Assembly: GCA_030609125.1 (NCBI GenBank)
Contig: JAUWCW010000139.1
Span: 1-5,804 of the forward strand
Reading direction: 5' to 3'
DNA from: JAUWCW01 sp030609125 [NCBI: Candidatus Rokuibacteriota bacterium]
GTDB lineage: Bacteria > JAUVQV01
DNA length: 5,804 bases
The position numbers and the translations under genes were made by a program. This document shows positions 1-5,804 of the stretch, one piece after another. Under the pieces are notes generated by a model. That model made no database searches. It was not told the origin of the DNA and saw only the letters and a program-made list of their open reading frames with translations. How positions within the stretch are numbered: position 1 is the first letter of the stretch; each line of letters opens with the position of its first letter.

Positions 1-791
1 CCAGCCCGAGCGGCTGCGTCTCTCACAACGAACTCTACGCGGCGACGACGCAGTGTTACGACCGGTCCTGCAAGGCCGTCCACTTCCCCATCTGGCTCGC
101 CACGGTGGGGGTGGCGGCGAAGCGCTTTCTGGGGCTTCTCATCGGCAAGCCCCCCTTCGAGCGCCCCTGGATGATGCGCTACATCGACAAGAGCATGCAG
201 ATCGACGCCTCCTTCACCCACAAGCTGCTGGGGTGGTCCCTGAAGCCGCGCTTTCACGTCATGCGGCGGCTTCTCTTTCTGGTGGAGAACATGAAGCGCG
301 ACCCCATGGCGTGGGAGAGCAAGAACCTGGCCATGACCAAGAGGACCCACGTGGAGCGGCCGGGCCTGAAGATCTACAGCGCCATGATGGAGGTCAGGGA
401 AGAGATCATCCGCGGCTACGTCGCCTACCTGACCGCCCCGGAAAACTGGAACCTCTTCCCCAGCTACCAGAGGCTCGAGCCGCACGAGTTGCAGATGCGG
501 GCGGAGTTTCTCTACCAGATGCTGGAGGCGTCCATCCGTCTCGGGGACCGCCAGTCCATCCTCAGCTACGCCAACTACCTGGCGCGGCAGCGTTTCATGG
601 AGGGCTTCAGCCAGGAGGAGGTTTTCGGCGCCCTGGAGTACGTCGCCCACGGCATAACGGACGCGCTGAAACATTACCCGGGGCTCGAGGACCTGCAGGA
701 CACGATATACAACGAGATCACCATCGCCCTGCAGCTGATTCAGGACGAGATAGAGGACACCTACGACATTCTGGCCGCCCGGGAAAGCTGA
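1..791 (+). CDS. SDR (NAD-dependent epimerase/dehydratase-like) C-terminal part fused to an RsbRD_N-like domain; 5' partial
   Basis: The reading frame is open from the window edge (first full codon at 3) to TGA at 789-791, giving 262 visible residues. The N-terminus lies outside the window, so the GTG at 105 is probably an internal codon. Residues about 1-115 resemble the tail of extended short-chain dehydrogenases: the stretch around PFERPWMM (Trp56), a following 'D-A-S-F-T' segment and the 'LLGW' motif ending at Trp78 fit the substrate-side region of NAD-dependent epimerases. The Rossmann fold and the YxxxK catalytic motif would be upstream and cannot be seen. Residues about 124-255 form a separate helical domain with LARQRFMEGFSQEEV at 193-207, typical of the N-terminal domain of RsbR/RsbRD stress-response co-antagonists and some sensor kinases. 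This suggests a redox or metabolic enzyme joined to a signalling or dimerisation module. The next gene starts one base after the stop, so the two are probably co-translated. The domain calls come from pattern recognition; the SDR assignment is less certain because only its end is present. Confidence 0.68.
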   Translation, partial: SPSGCVSHNELYAATTQCYDRSCKAVHFPIWLATVGVAAKRFLGLLIGKPPFERPWMMRYIDKSMQIDASFTHKLLGWSLKPRFHVMRRLLFLVENMKRDPMAWESKNLAMTKRTHVERPGLKIYSAMMEVREEIIRGYVAYLTAPENWNLFPSYQRLEPHELQMRAEFLYQMLEASIRLGDRQSILSYANYLARQRFMEGFSQEEVFGALEYVAHGITDALKHYPGLEDLQDTIYNEITIALQLIQDEIEDTYDILAARES

Positions 792-792
792 A

Positions 793-2259
793 ATGATCAG
801 CCGGGGAAACGCCTTCGCCGCACACCTGCGCGATCCGTCGTCATTCACCGTGGCCCTCTCTCTCACCTCCCACTTCGACACCGCGCCGGTTCACAACGCG
901 GGCCTCGCCGACGGGGTGCAGGCCTGGTTCATCTCCGGGAGCCGGACGGTGGAGGGCGGGCCGACGCCCCCGGAGCTCGCCGCCATGGTCCTCGACGGGG
1001 GAGGGGAGCCGGTGGTCACCGTCCCCCTGGCGGACCGGGACCGCGAGCGGGTCCTCTCGGACTTGCACGAATACCGCGGGATGGGCGTTCGGAACCTGCT
1101 CCTGGTGACCGGAGACTACCCGCGCGAGGAGGAAGAAGGGCGCACCCCCTTTTTCGACATCGACAGCGTTCAGCTTCTCATGCTCCTTCGGGAGGCCCAC
1201 GGCGCCGACATCGAGATCTTCCGCGATTTCTTCAAGGGCGTGGTGGTCTCACCCTTCAAGAAGCTGGAGGAGGAGCTCCTCTGGCAGTACGCGAAGCTGG
1301 AGAGGAAGGTCGAGGCCGGCGCCGACTTCATCGTCTCCCAGGCGGGCTTCGACGCCCGGGCCTGGGACGAGGTGGTGCGCTTCGTGAGAAACGCCGGTCT
1401 CCAGCGGCCGGTGATGGGAAACGTGTTCGTCCCTGACCTGGCGACGGCGCGCCGGATCGCCGACGGTCTCGTGCCGGGCCTTGCCGTGCCGCCGGCGCTT
1501 CTGGAGAAGATAGCCAGCGAGGAGCGAAGGGGGGCCGAGGGCCGCCGGGAGACGCTCCTTCGGGCGGCGAAGAGCATGGCTGTTCTGCGCGGCCTGGGGT
1601 ACGACGGGGCACTGCTCGGAGGCAGGCTCAGCGGCGGCGACGTCGGCTTCGTCCTGGAAGAGGCGGAGAGTTTCTCGTCCCGCTGGATGGAGTGCCTGGA
1701 GGAGACGACGTTTTCCGAAGAGCGCTTCACCTGCTTTCAGCCCGGCGCCGGGGGCTTGAACAGTGACGAGCTCCGGCCGGTGCCGCCGCAGAAGCGGCCC
1801 GGCGTGATGTACCTGTTCAGCCACTTTGTGGACTACGTCGCCTTCGGCTCGTGGAAGCCCTTTTTCCGCCTCCTGACCAGCATCAGCTTCTTCTGCGACC
1901 GGCGCCCCTTCTGGTACCGGGTCCTCTGGATCGTGGAGTACGTCTCCAAGCGCCCGCCTTACGGCTGCCGGATGTGCGGCGACTGCACCCTCTACGCCTG
2001 CGGCTTCCTGTGCTACGAGTCGTGGTGTCCCAAGCGGATGCTGAACGGCCCCTGCGGCGGGAGCGTGGACGGGTTCTGCGAGGTCCACCCGGGGAAGAAG
2101 AAGTGCTTCTGGGTGAGGGTCTACGAGGAGCTCAAGGGAACCGCCGAGCGGCCGGGCTTCGTCTCACCCCCCATCCCCCCCAGGAACAGGAGCCTCGACG
2201 GGACCTGCTCCTGGATAAACTTCTGCCTCCGCCGGGACCACCGCAAGTTCAGGCGGTGA
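793..2259 (+). CDS. MTHFR-like protein fused to MetV-like C-terminal Cys-rich domain
   Basis: 488 residues. Residues about 15-275 match the flavin-dependent methylenetetrahydrofolate reductase barrel, which interconverts methylene- and methyl-tetrahydrofolate in the methyl branch of the Wood-Ljungdahl and methionine pathways. Visible markers are the GVRNLLLVTGDYP segment (Asp108 in the T-G-D motif), 'DSVQLL', the GADFIVSQAGFD strand (Gln183) and the 'VPPALL' region near 230. Residues about 335-488 match the methylenetetrahydrofolate reductase C-terminal family (MetV-like). It has nine cysteines at 392, 395, 398, 403, 407, 412, 421, 429 and 438, and the conserved NGPCGG at 418-423, probably binding Fe-S and/or zinc. 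In acetogens MetF and MetV are often separate subunits; here they are one chain. The glutamate expected in the first strand (E. coli MetF Glu28, in 'SFEFFPP') is not seen; residues 18-25 read FTVALSLT. The ATG lies one base after the upstream stop, with GGGAAAG at 781-787 as a weak ribosome site. The family is sure; exact substrate and electron donor are not. Confidence 0.85.
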   Translation: MISRGNAFAAHLRDPSSFTVALSLTSHFDTAPVHNAGLADGVQAWFISGSRTVEGGPTPPELAAMVLDGGGEPVVTVPLADRDRERVLSDLHEYRGMGVRNLLLVTGDYPREEEEGRTPFFDIDSVQLLMLLREAHGADIEIFRDFFKGVVVSPFKKLEEELLWQYAKLERKVEAGADFIVSQAGFDARAWDEVVRFVRNAGLQRPVMGNVFVPDLATARRIADGLVPGLAVPPALLEKIASEERRGAEGRRETLLRAAKSMAVLRGLGYDGALLGGRLSGGDVGFVLEEAESFSSRWMECLEETTFSEERFTCFQPGAGGLNSDELRPVPPQKRPGVMYLFSHFVDYVAFGSWKPFFRLLTSISFFCDRRPFWYRVLWIVEYVSKRPPYGCRMCGDCTLYACGFLCYESWCPKRMLNGPCGGSVDGFCEVHPGKKKCFWVRVYEELKGTAERPGFVSPPIPPRNRSLDGTCSWINFCLRRDHRKFRR

Positions 2260-2294
2260 GAAGCCCCTCCTGATCGGGCATCTGATTCTTCCGG

Positions 2295-2300
2295 TATAAT
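2295..2300 (+). promoter_or_regulatory. Candidate sigma-70 -10 box (perfect TATAAT)
   Basis: A perfect consensus TATAAT stands out in very GC-rich sequence between two genes. It ends six bases before the GTG at 2307, so an RNA start at the usual distance of about seven bases would fall on or next to the start codon. No good -35 hexamer is visible 16-18 bases upstream (the region reads approximately GATCGG) and no extended TG is present. The call therefore rests on the -10 alone and on position. Confidence 0.4.
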
Positions 2301-2306
2301 CGGGCG

Positions 2307-2834
2307 GTGAGCCCTAAGACAGCCTTGACCCTCGACCAGATCTGGCAGCACGTCATCTCCCGCAGCCCGCGAAGCCGCTCCCCGATCCACGGCATCGGTC
2401 ACTGGGTCCGCGTCGAGCGCAACGGCCTCTACCTGGCGGAGAAGACCGGGGCGGACCCGACGGTGATCAGCCTCTTCGCCCTCCTTCACGACTGCCGGAG
2501 AGAGAACGACGGGTGGGACCCCGGCCACGGGCGCCGGGGGGCGGAGTATGCCGAATCCATCCGCGGCGAGCTCTCGATCCTCTCCGATGAAGACTTCGAG
2601 AGGCTACGTCATGCCTGCGCTCACCACACCGACCGCACCCACGATGACGACGTCACCATAGCGGTCTGCTGGGACGCGGACCGGCTGGAGCTGGGACGGG
2701 TGGGAATCGCGCCGAACGAGAAGTACTTCAACACCGCCCCGGCAAGAGAGATCGTCAGGGACGGAAGCTACCACCTGCTGGAAAAGACAGACCTCCGCGT
2801 CTTAAACCCCTCTCCCGCGAGGGATTTGACGTAA
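2307..2834 (+). CDS. HD-domain phosphohydrolase-like protein
   Basis: 175 residues. The protein shows the HD-superfamily metal-binding pattern: His28/His32 in HGIGHW, the His61-Asp62 doublet in ALLHDCRR, a DPGHG motif at 71-75, His106/His107 in CAHHTD, and Asp123/Asp125 in CWDADRLEL. Members of this superfamily are usually cytoplasmic metal-dependent phosphohydrolases or phosphodiesterases acting on nucleotides or similar compounds. Nothing here identifies the substrate, and there is no attached RelA or GGDEF-type domain. GTG at 2307 is the chosen start because the frame is closed by a TGA at 2283 and no other ATG/GTG/TTG lies between. The next option is TTG at 2325, which would remove only six residues. 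No Shine-Dalgarno precedes GTG, while a TATAAT lies immediately upstream, which would fit a leaderless transcript. The gene is 47 bp from the previous gene and is probably its own transcription unit. Superfamily assignment is secure; function is not. Confidence 0.85.
   Translation: MSPKTALTLDQIWQHVISRSPRSRSPIHGIGHWVRVERNGLYLAEKTGADPTVISLFALLHDCRRENDGWDPGHGRRGAEYAESIRGELSILSDEDFERLRHACAHHTDRTHDDDVTIAVCWDADRLELGRVGIAPNEKYFNTAPAREIVRDGSYHLLEKTDLRVLNPSPARDLT
2804..2827 (+). terminator. Weak terminator-like hairpin at the 3' end of the HD gene
   Basis: AAACCCCTC (2804-2812) and GAGGGATTT (2819-2827) can pair over nine positions with one mismatch around a six-base TCCCGC loop. It overlaps the last codons of the HD gene, whose stop is at 2832-2834. 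There is no proper T-run after the stem beyond the ATTT that is itself part of the arm, so efficient intrinsic termination is doubtful. It may simply slow polymerase or be chance pairing. Confidence 0.2.
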
Positions 2835-2894
2835 ACTGAGTCTCCAGACAGAACAGACCCTGCCGGGACGGATGTCCACCTCACGAAAAACCTT

Positions 2895-2912
2895 GAAAAC
2901 ATCCCTGTTTTC
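2895..2912. repeat. Perfect inverted repeat, candidate operator
   Basis: GAAAACA (2895-2901), spacer TCCC, TGTTTTC (2906-2912) form a perfect 7-bp inverted repeat with a 4-base centre. It begins 66 bases upstream of the ATG at 2961. The symmetry and spacing suit a dimeric helix-turn-helix regulator. It is AT-rich, in contrast to chance GC hairpins elsewhere. It does not match the FNR consensus half-sites (TTGAT/ATCAA), and I cannot name the regulator. A short RNA hairpin in the leader is the alternative reading. Confidence 0.35.
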
Positions 2913-2948
2913 CCCGAAAGTACACCTGACCCCACAAAACCCGACAAT

Positions 2949-2954
2949 GAGGTG
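2949..2954 (+). promoter_or_regulatory. Shine-Dalgarno GAGGTG deciding the start at 2961
   Basis: GAGGTG lies six bases before the ATG at 2961. The in-frame GTG at 2952 is inside this motif and has no ribosome site of its own at suitable distance, so initiation at ATG 2961 is favoured and removes three residues from the longest possible product. Confidence 0.75.
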
Positions 2955-2960
2955 AAACCG

Positions 2961-4376
2961 ATGAAGCTGCATGCCGGCGTAAACATCCATGCCCTGCTGA
3001 AAGAGTATCCCTTCCTGAAGGATTTCCTCGTCGCCTACAATTCTCATTTCAGCGCCCTCAGCAACCCCGTCATGCGCCGCACCCTCGGCAGGATCGCCAC
3101 CATCTCCAAGGCGGCGGCCATCAGCGGGGCGGACGTGACGGATCTTCTGCAGGCCCTCGCCGGGGAGATCGAGAAGCAAACCGGCAAGATGCCGGAGCTC
3201 GAGCTGCCCAGCGCATCCTCCGAAGCGGACCGCATCGAGGAGCTGAAGAAGATCATCCGGGAGCTGCACGACGGCGCCGACCCGAAGGCGCTCAAGGCCC
3301 GCTTTCACGACCTGATCAAGGACGTCGCCCCCTGGGAGATCGGCAAGATGGAGCAGAGCCTCATGGACGAGGGGATGCCCGAGAGCGAGGTGAAGGCCCT
3401 CTGCGGGATCCACGTTGAGGTCTTCAAGGAGTCGCTGGAGAAGAAGGTGGTCCCCGGGCTTCCCGCGGGCCATCCCGTGCACACCCTGATGCGGGAGAAC
3501 CGCGAGGCGGAGAGGATCGTGGCCGGGATCGAGGAGGCGGCCCGGGAAGAGGGCGGCGGGGAGAAGATCGCGGAGCTTCTCGATGAGCTCGGGCGGATCG
3601 ACGTGCACTATCTCAAGAAGGAGAACCAGCTCTTCCCGCTCCTCGAGACGAAGGGGATCGAGGGGCCCACGAAGGTTATGTGGGCCCTCGACGACGACAT
3701 CCGCACCATGATCAAGGACGCGGCGGGCAAGGCCGCGGAAGGCGAGGTCCCGCCCGCGGAGATTGACGCCCTCGTCAAGGAAGTGCGGGACATGGTCTAC
3801 AAGGAGGAGCACATCCTCTTTCCCATGGCCCTGGAGGCCCTCTCCGAGGAGGAGTGGGGCAAAGTCTCATCCGGCGAAGAGGAGCTCGGCTACGCCTGGA
3901 TCGAGCCGGAGCAGAAGTGGCAGCCCGCGGCCGCCGGCGTGGGGGCGCAGTTTCTGGCCGAGAAGGTGGGGAGCCTCAATCTCGACACCGGCCAGCTCAG
4001 CCCGGAGCAGGTGAACCTCCTGCTCACCCACCTGCCGGTGGACATCTCCTTCGTCGACGAGAAGGACGAGGTGGCCTACTACTCCCAGACCCCGGAGCGC
4101 ATCTTCCCCCGAAGCCCCGGGATCATCGGCCGCCGGGTGCAGAACTGCCACCCCCCGAAGAGCGTGGACGCCGTGGTGCGGATCCTCGCCGAGTTCAAGG
4201 CCGGCAACCGCGACGAGGCGGAGTTCTGGATCCAGATGCGCGGGCGCTTTCTGCACATCCGCTACTTCGCCATGCGGGACGGGGAGGGGCAGTACCGCGG
4301 CTGCCTGGAGGTGAGCCAGGACGTGACGGACATCAGGGCCCTCGACGGCGAGAGGCGCCTCCTCGACTGGAATTAG
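2961..4376 (+). CDS. DUF1858-DUF438-hemerythrin-PAS protein, putative redox/gas sensor
   Basis: 471 residues from the ATG with a good ribosome site. Domains in order: a DUF1858-like helical segment (about 5-65, with the 'NPVMRRTLGRIATISKAA' signature), DUF438 (about 85-150), a hemerythrin-like four-helix bundle (about 165-310) and a PAS domain (about 350-460). Candidate diiron ligands are His171 or His174, Glu179, His216 and Glu221 (in HYLKKEN), and Glu282/Glu283 (KEEHILFPMA). At the VMWALDDDIR segment (242-251 region) Asp residues occupy the place where many hemerythrin relatives have His-Asp-Glu. The PAS domain holds the family's conserved CHPPKS at 396-401 and a 'QDVTDIRALDGERRLLDW' end. 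No membrane segment, kinase or DNA-binding domain is present, so it probably works as a soluble sensor or iron/NO/oxygen-related protein passing its signal to a partner. xseA follows after three bases, implying co-transcription. The architecture is well known in anaerobes; ligand and output are unknown. Confidence 0.88.
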   Translation: MKLHAGVNIHALLKEYPFLKDFLVAYNSHFSALSNPVMRRTLGRIATISKAAAISGADVTDLLQALAGEIEKQTGKMPELELPSASSEADRIEELKKIIRELHDGADPKALKARFHDLIKDVAPWEIGKMEQSLMDEGMPESEVKALCGIHVEVFKESLEKKVVPGLPAGHPVHTLMRENREAERIVAGIEEAAREEGGGEKIAELLDELGRIDVHYLKKENQLFPLLETKGIEGPTKVMWALDDDIRTMIKDAAGKAAEGEVPPAEIDALVKEVRDMVYKEEHILFPMALEALSEEEWGKVSSGEEELGYAWIEPEQKWQPAAAGVGAQFLAEKVGSLNLDTGQLSPEQVNLLLTHLPVDISFVDEKDEVAYYSQTPERIFPRSPGIIGRRVQNCHPPKSVDAVVRILAEFKAGNRDEAEFWIQMRGRFLHIRYFAMRDGEGQYRGCLEVSQDVTDIRALDGERRLLDWN

Positions 4377-4379
4377 CCG

Positions 4380-5798
4380 GTGAAGTTCTTCTCCCTCGCG
4401 GAGGTCACCGCCAGGATCGAGGCGATCCTCCAGCCCCATATCGGCAGGCTCTTCTGGGTGAAGGCGGAAGTCTCCTCCGGCAGGGAGCGGGGAGGCTCCT
4501 TCTACTGCGACCTGGTGGAGCTTGACGCGGCGGGCAGGATCGTCGCCAGGATGTCCTGCACCATCTGGCGGCGGGACCTTGCGGCCGTCAAAGAGAAGTT
4601 CCAGGAGGCCGGCCTCGACTTCAAGCTCGAGAACGGCACCCAGGTGGGTCTGCAGTGCGCCGTCCAGTTCAGTCCCCGGTACGGCCTCTCCCTCAAGGTC
4701 ACCGACGCCGACCCGGCCTTCGCCCTGGGGGAGCTGGAGCTCAAGCGCCGCGAGATTCTCCTGCGCCTCGAGAAAGAGGGCCTCTTCGAGCCGAACAAAC
4801 AGCTGGAGGCGCCGCTCCTCCCCCAGCGGATCGGCCTGGTTACCAGCCGCGGCAGCGCCGCTTACAACGACTTCGTCCAGACGCTGACGAGATCGCCCTA
4901 CGGCTTCACACTGCTCGTGGCGGACGCCACCATGCAGGGGGCGCAGACCGAGGGAAGTGTTCTGGCGGCCCTGGACGCGCTGGAGAGGCTCAATCCGGAC
5001 CTCGTCGTCATCGCCCGGGGCGGCGGGAGCAAGACGGACCTTTCCTTCCTCGACAACGAGGCGATCGGGAGAAGGGTGGCGGCCTGCCCGTTTCCCGTCT
5101 GGACCGGGATAGGCCACGAGATCGACAAGAGCGTCCTCGATTTCGTCTCCAACCGGCACTTCAAGACCCCCACGGCGGTGGCGGAGGAAATCGTCGCGCG
5201 CTACGTCGAGATGGACCGGCACCTGGAGGAGGCGCAAAACCGCTTCCGGTCATCCTGGGCGTACCGCCTCGAGCAGGAAAAGCAGAGAATGGAAAAGGAC
5301 CGGGTGGGGATCCGGCAGGGGACGAGAAAGCTCTGCGAGGTCACCCGGGCGGAACTTCTGGAGAGAAAGAACACCTTCGGCACGGAGGTGAAGGAGCGGC
5401 TCGCGGCGGAGCGGATCAAGATCAGCGTCTCGAGAGAGCAGGTCGCTGCCGGCTCGCGGACATTCCTGCGTGCCGCCGCCCAGGGCCTGCAGGCGTACAG
5501 GGGGGACTTTTCCGCGGGAACAGAGCGGTACCTCTCTGCTTCCTGGAACACCCTTCAGGGCTTCCGCGGTAGGTTCAGGAGGGACAGGTTCCTTGTCGCT
5601 GTCGCCCGGGAGAGGAGGCACATCAAGGCCAAGGGGAGTGTCCTGAGGGCCGCTGACCCCCGGAACAGCCTCGAGCGCGGCTTCTCCCTCGTCTACGGCA
5701 GGGGAGGGCGGCTGGTGAAGTCAGTGAAGGACGTGAAAAAGGGAGAAACGATCCGGACCCGGGTGAGGGACGGAGATTTCAAGAGCAGGGTTGAATAG
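4380..5798 (+). CDS. xseA: Exodeoxyribonuclease VII large subunit
   Basis: 472 residues, close to the 456 of the E. coli protein. XseA with several small XseB subunits forms exonuclease VII, a metal-independent enzyme that degrades single-stranded DNA from both ends in repair and recombination clean-up. An OB-fold DNA-binding region covers about 1-105 (LFWVKAEVSSG...). The catalytic core follows, with Asp164 (SAAYNDF), Arg213 (ARGGGS), His246 and Asp249 (GIGHEID), matching the spacing of the E. coli residues Asp155, Arg205, His238 and Asp241. TPTAVAEEI ends the core. About 270-400 is a long charged helical region as expected for the XseB-binding coiled coil, and the end has the LERGFSLVY motif. 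GTG at 4380 is the start; it lies three bases after the previous stop with only a weak GGAA at 4369-4372, so translation is probably coupled. Details such as TIWRRDLAAVKEKF and LLPQRIGLVTS resemble the Bacteroidota-type XseA branch more than the E. coli type. The product appears full length. Confidence 0.95.
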   Translation: MKFFSLAEVTARIEAILQPHIGRLFWVKAEVSSGRERGGSFYCDLVELDAAGRIVARMSCTIWRRDLAAVKEKFQEAGLDFKLENGTQVGLQCAVQFSPRYGLSLKVTDADPAFALGELELKRREILLRLEKEGLFEPNKQLEAPLLPQRIGLVTSRGSAAYNDFVQTLTRSPYGFTLLVADATMQGAQTEGSVLAALDALERLNPDLVVIARGGGSKTDLSFLDNEAIGRRVAACPFPVWTGIGHEIDKSVLDFVSNRHFKTPTAVAEEIVARYVEMDRHLEEAQNRFRSSWAYRLEQEKQRMEKDRVGIRQGTRKLCEVTRAELLERKNTFGTEVKERLAAERIKISVSREQVAAGSRTFLRAAAQGLQAYRGDFSAGTERYLSASWNTLQGFRGRFRRDRFLVAVARERRHIKAKGSVLRAADPRNSLERGFSLVYGRGGRLVKSVKDVKKGETIRTRVRDGDFKSRVE

Positions 5799-5804
5799 GG
5801 GGGG
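5797..5804 (+). promoter_or_regulatory. G-run after xseA, possible ribosome site of the next gene
   Basis: The xseA stop (5796-5798) runs straight into AGGGGGGG at the window edge. A purine-rich stretch here could be the Shine-Dalgarno of a closely following gene, for which xseB would be the usual neighbour. The downstream gene itself is outside the window, so this is only a hint. Confidence 0.25.

Larger units (their letters stand above)
2835..2960 (+). other. AT-richer intergenic spacer upstream of the hemerythrin/PAS gene
   Basis: These 126 bases are the longest non-coding stretch and look distinctly richer in A and T than the flanking genes. They hold a perfect short inverted repeat (2895-2912) and the ribosome site of the next gene. 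I could not identify a convincing -35/-10 pair; TTGAAA at 2893-2898 could serve as a -35 but has no good -10 at normal spacing. The spacer is the natural place for the promoter and control region of the 2961-5798 gene pair. Confidence 0.5.

Noticed and set aside
53-796. Alternative + frame over the first gene
   Set aside because: The product is rich in Arg, Gly, Pro and His with no domain, while the other frame gives clear SDR-tail and RsbRD_N-like patterns and stops one base before the next ATG.
1966-2106. Bacterial ferredoxin 2[4Fe-4S] domain for the Cys-rich segment
   Set aside because: The spacing departs from CxxCxxCxxxCP, and the surrounding NGPCGG and following tail fit the MTHFR C-terminal (MetV-like) family instead.
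2263-2279. GCCC/GGGC hairpin after the MTHFR-MetV stop as a terminator
   Set aside because: Only four base pairs around a nine-base loop and no true T-run follows; not distinguishable from chance in GC-rich sequence.
2952-2960. Earlier GTG start for the hemerythrin/PAS gene
   Set aside because: The GTG is part of the GAGGTG ribosome site that serves the ATG at 2961.
2802-3812. Long open frame on the minus strand (336 codons) opposite the hemerythrin/PAS gene
   Set aside because: Its translation is leucine-, glycine- and histidine-rich without a recognisable domain. It is the mirror of a GC-rich real gene with strong third-position G/C, and there is no ribosome site.
3867-5237. Long open frame on the minus strand (456 codons) spanning the sensor gene and xseA
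   Set aside because: It crosses two well-supported + strand genes, has low-complexity composition and no family motifs; it is a by-product of high GC content.
1-5804. CRISPR array, insertion sequence, tRNA/rRNA or a defence island
   Set aside because: No regular repeats, terminal inverted repeats, transposase-like product or RNA-gene signatures are seen; nearly all the sequence is accounted for by five ordinary genes.

Overview
This is a GC-rich, densely coded stretch with every gene on the + strand. By eye about two thirds of the bases are G or C, with strong third-position G/C. The gene content suggests an anaerobic or microaerophilic bacterium, most likely of the Desulfobacterota/Geobacter type ('deltaproteobacteria'). 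The evidence is a one-carbon-pathway reductase carrying the cysteine-rich MetV-like tail seen in acetogens and sulfate/metal reducers, a DUF1858-DUF438-hemerythrin-PAS sensor typical of anaerobes, and an RsbRD_N-type stress-signalling domain. Taxonomy is inferred from protein families only and is not firm.

Layout. Positions 1-791 hold the 3' end of a gene whose product looks like the C-terminal part of an extended SDR (NAD-dependent epimerase/dehydratase-like) protein fused to an RsbRD_N-like helical domain. One base after its stop (793-2259) begins a methylenetetrahydrofolate-reductase-like protein fused to a MetV-like Cys-rich domain, so these two form an operon. A 47-bp gap contains a perfect TATAAT placed so that transcription could begin at the GTG of an HD-domain hydrolase (2307-2834), possibly giving a leaderless message. 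A 126-bp, more AT-rich spacer (2835-2960) carries a perfect 7-bp inverted repeat and a clear Shine-Dalgarno. It precedes a 471-residue hemerythrin/PAS sensor (2961-4376). Three bases after that stop starts xseA (4380-5798), exonuclease VII large subunit, of a branch whose motifs resemble the Bacteroidota-type enzyme. The window ends in a G-run just after the xseA stop that could be the ribosome-binding site of the next gene.

How they may work together. The clearest logic is in the two coupled pairs. The first is an oxidoreductase-like/stress-domain fusion with a divergent MTHFR-MetV protein. The second is a putative diiron/PAS redox or gas sensor with a DNA-repair nuclease. I see no mobile element, CRISPR array, RNA gene or obvious defence system. 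The window is mostly known families in somewhat unusual arrangements, and the points worth checking are the divergent active-site residues and the two regulatory spacers.
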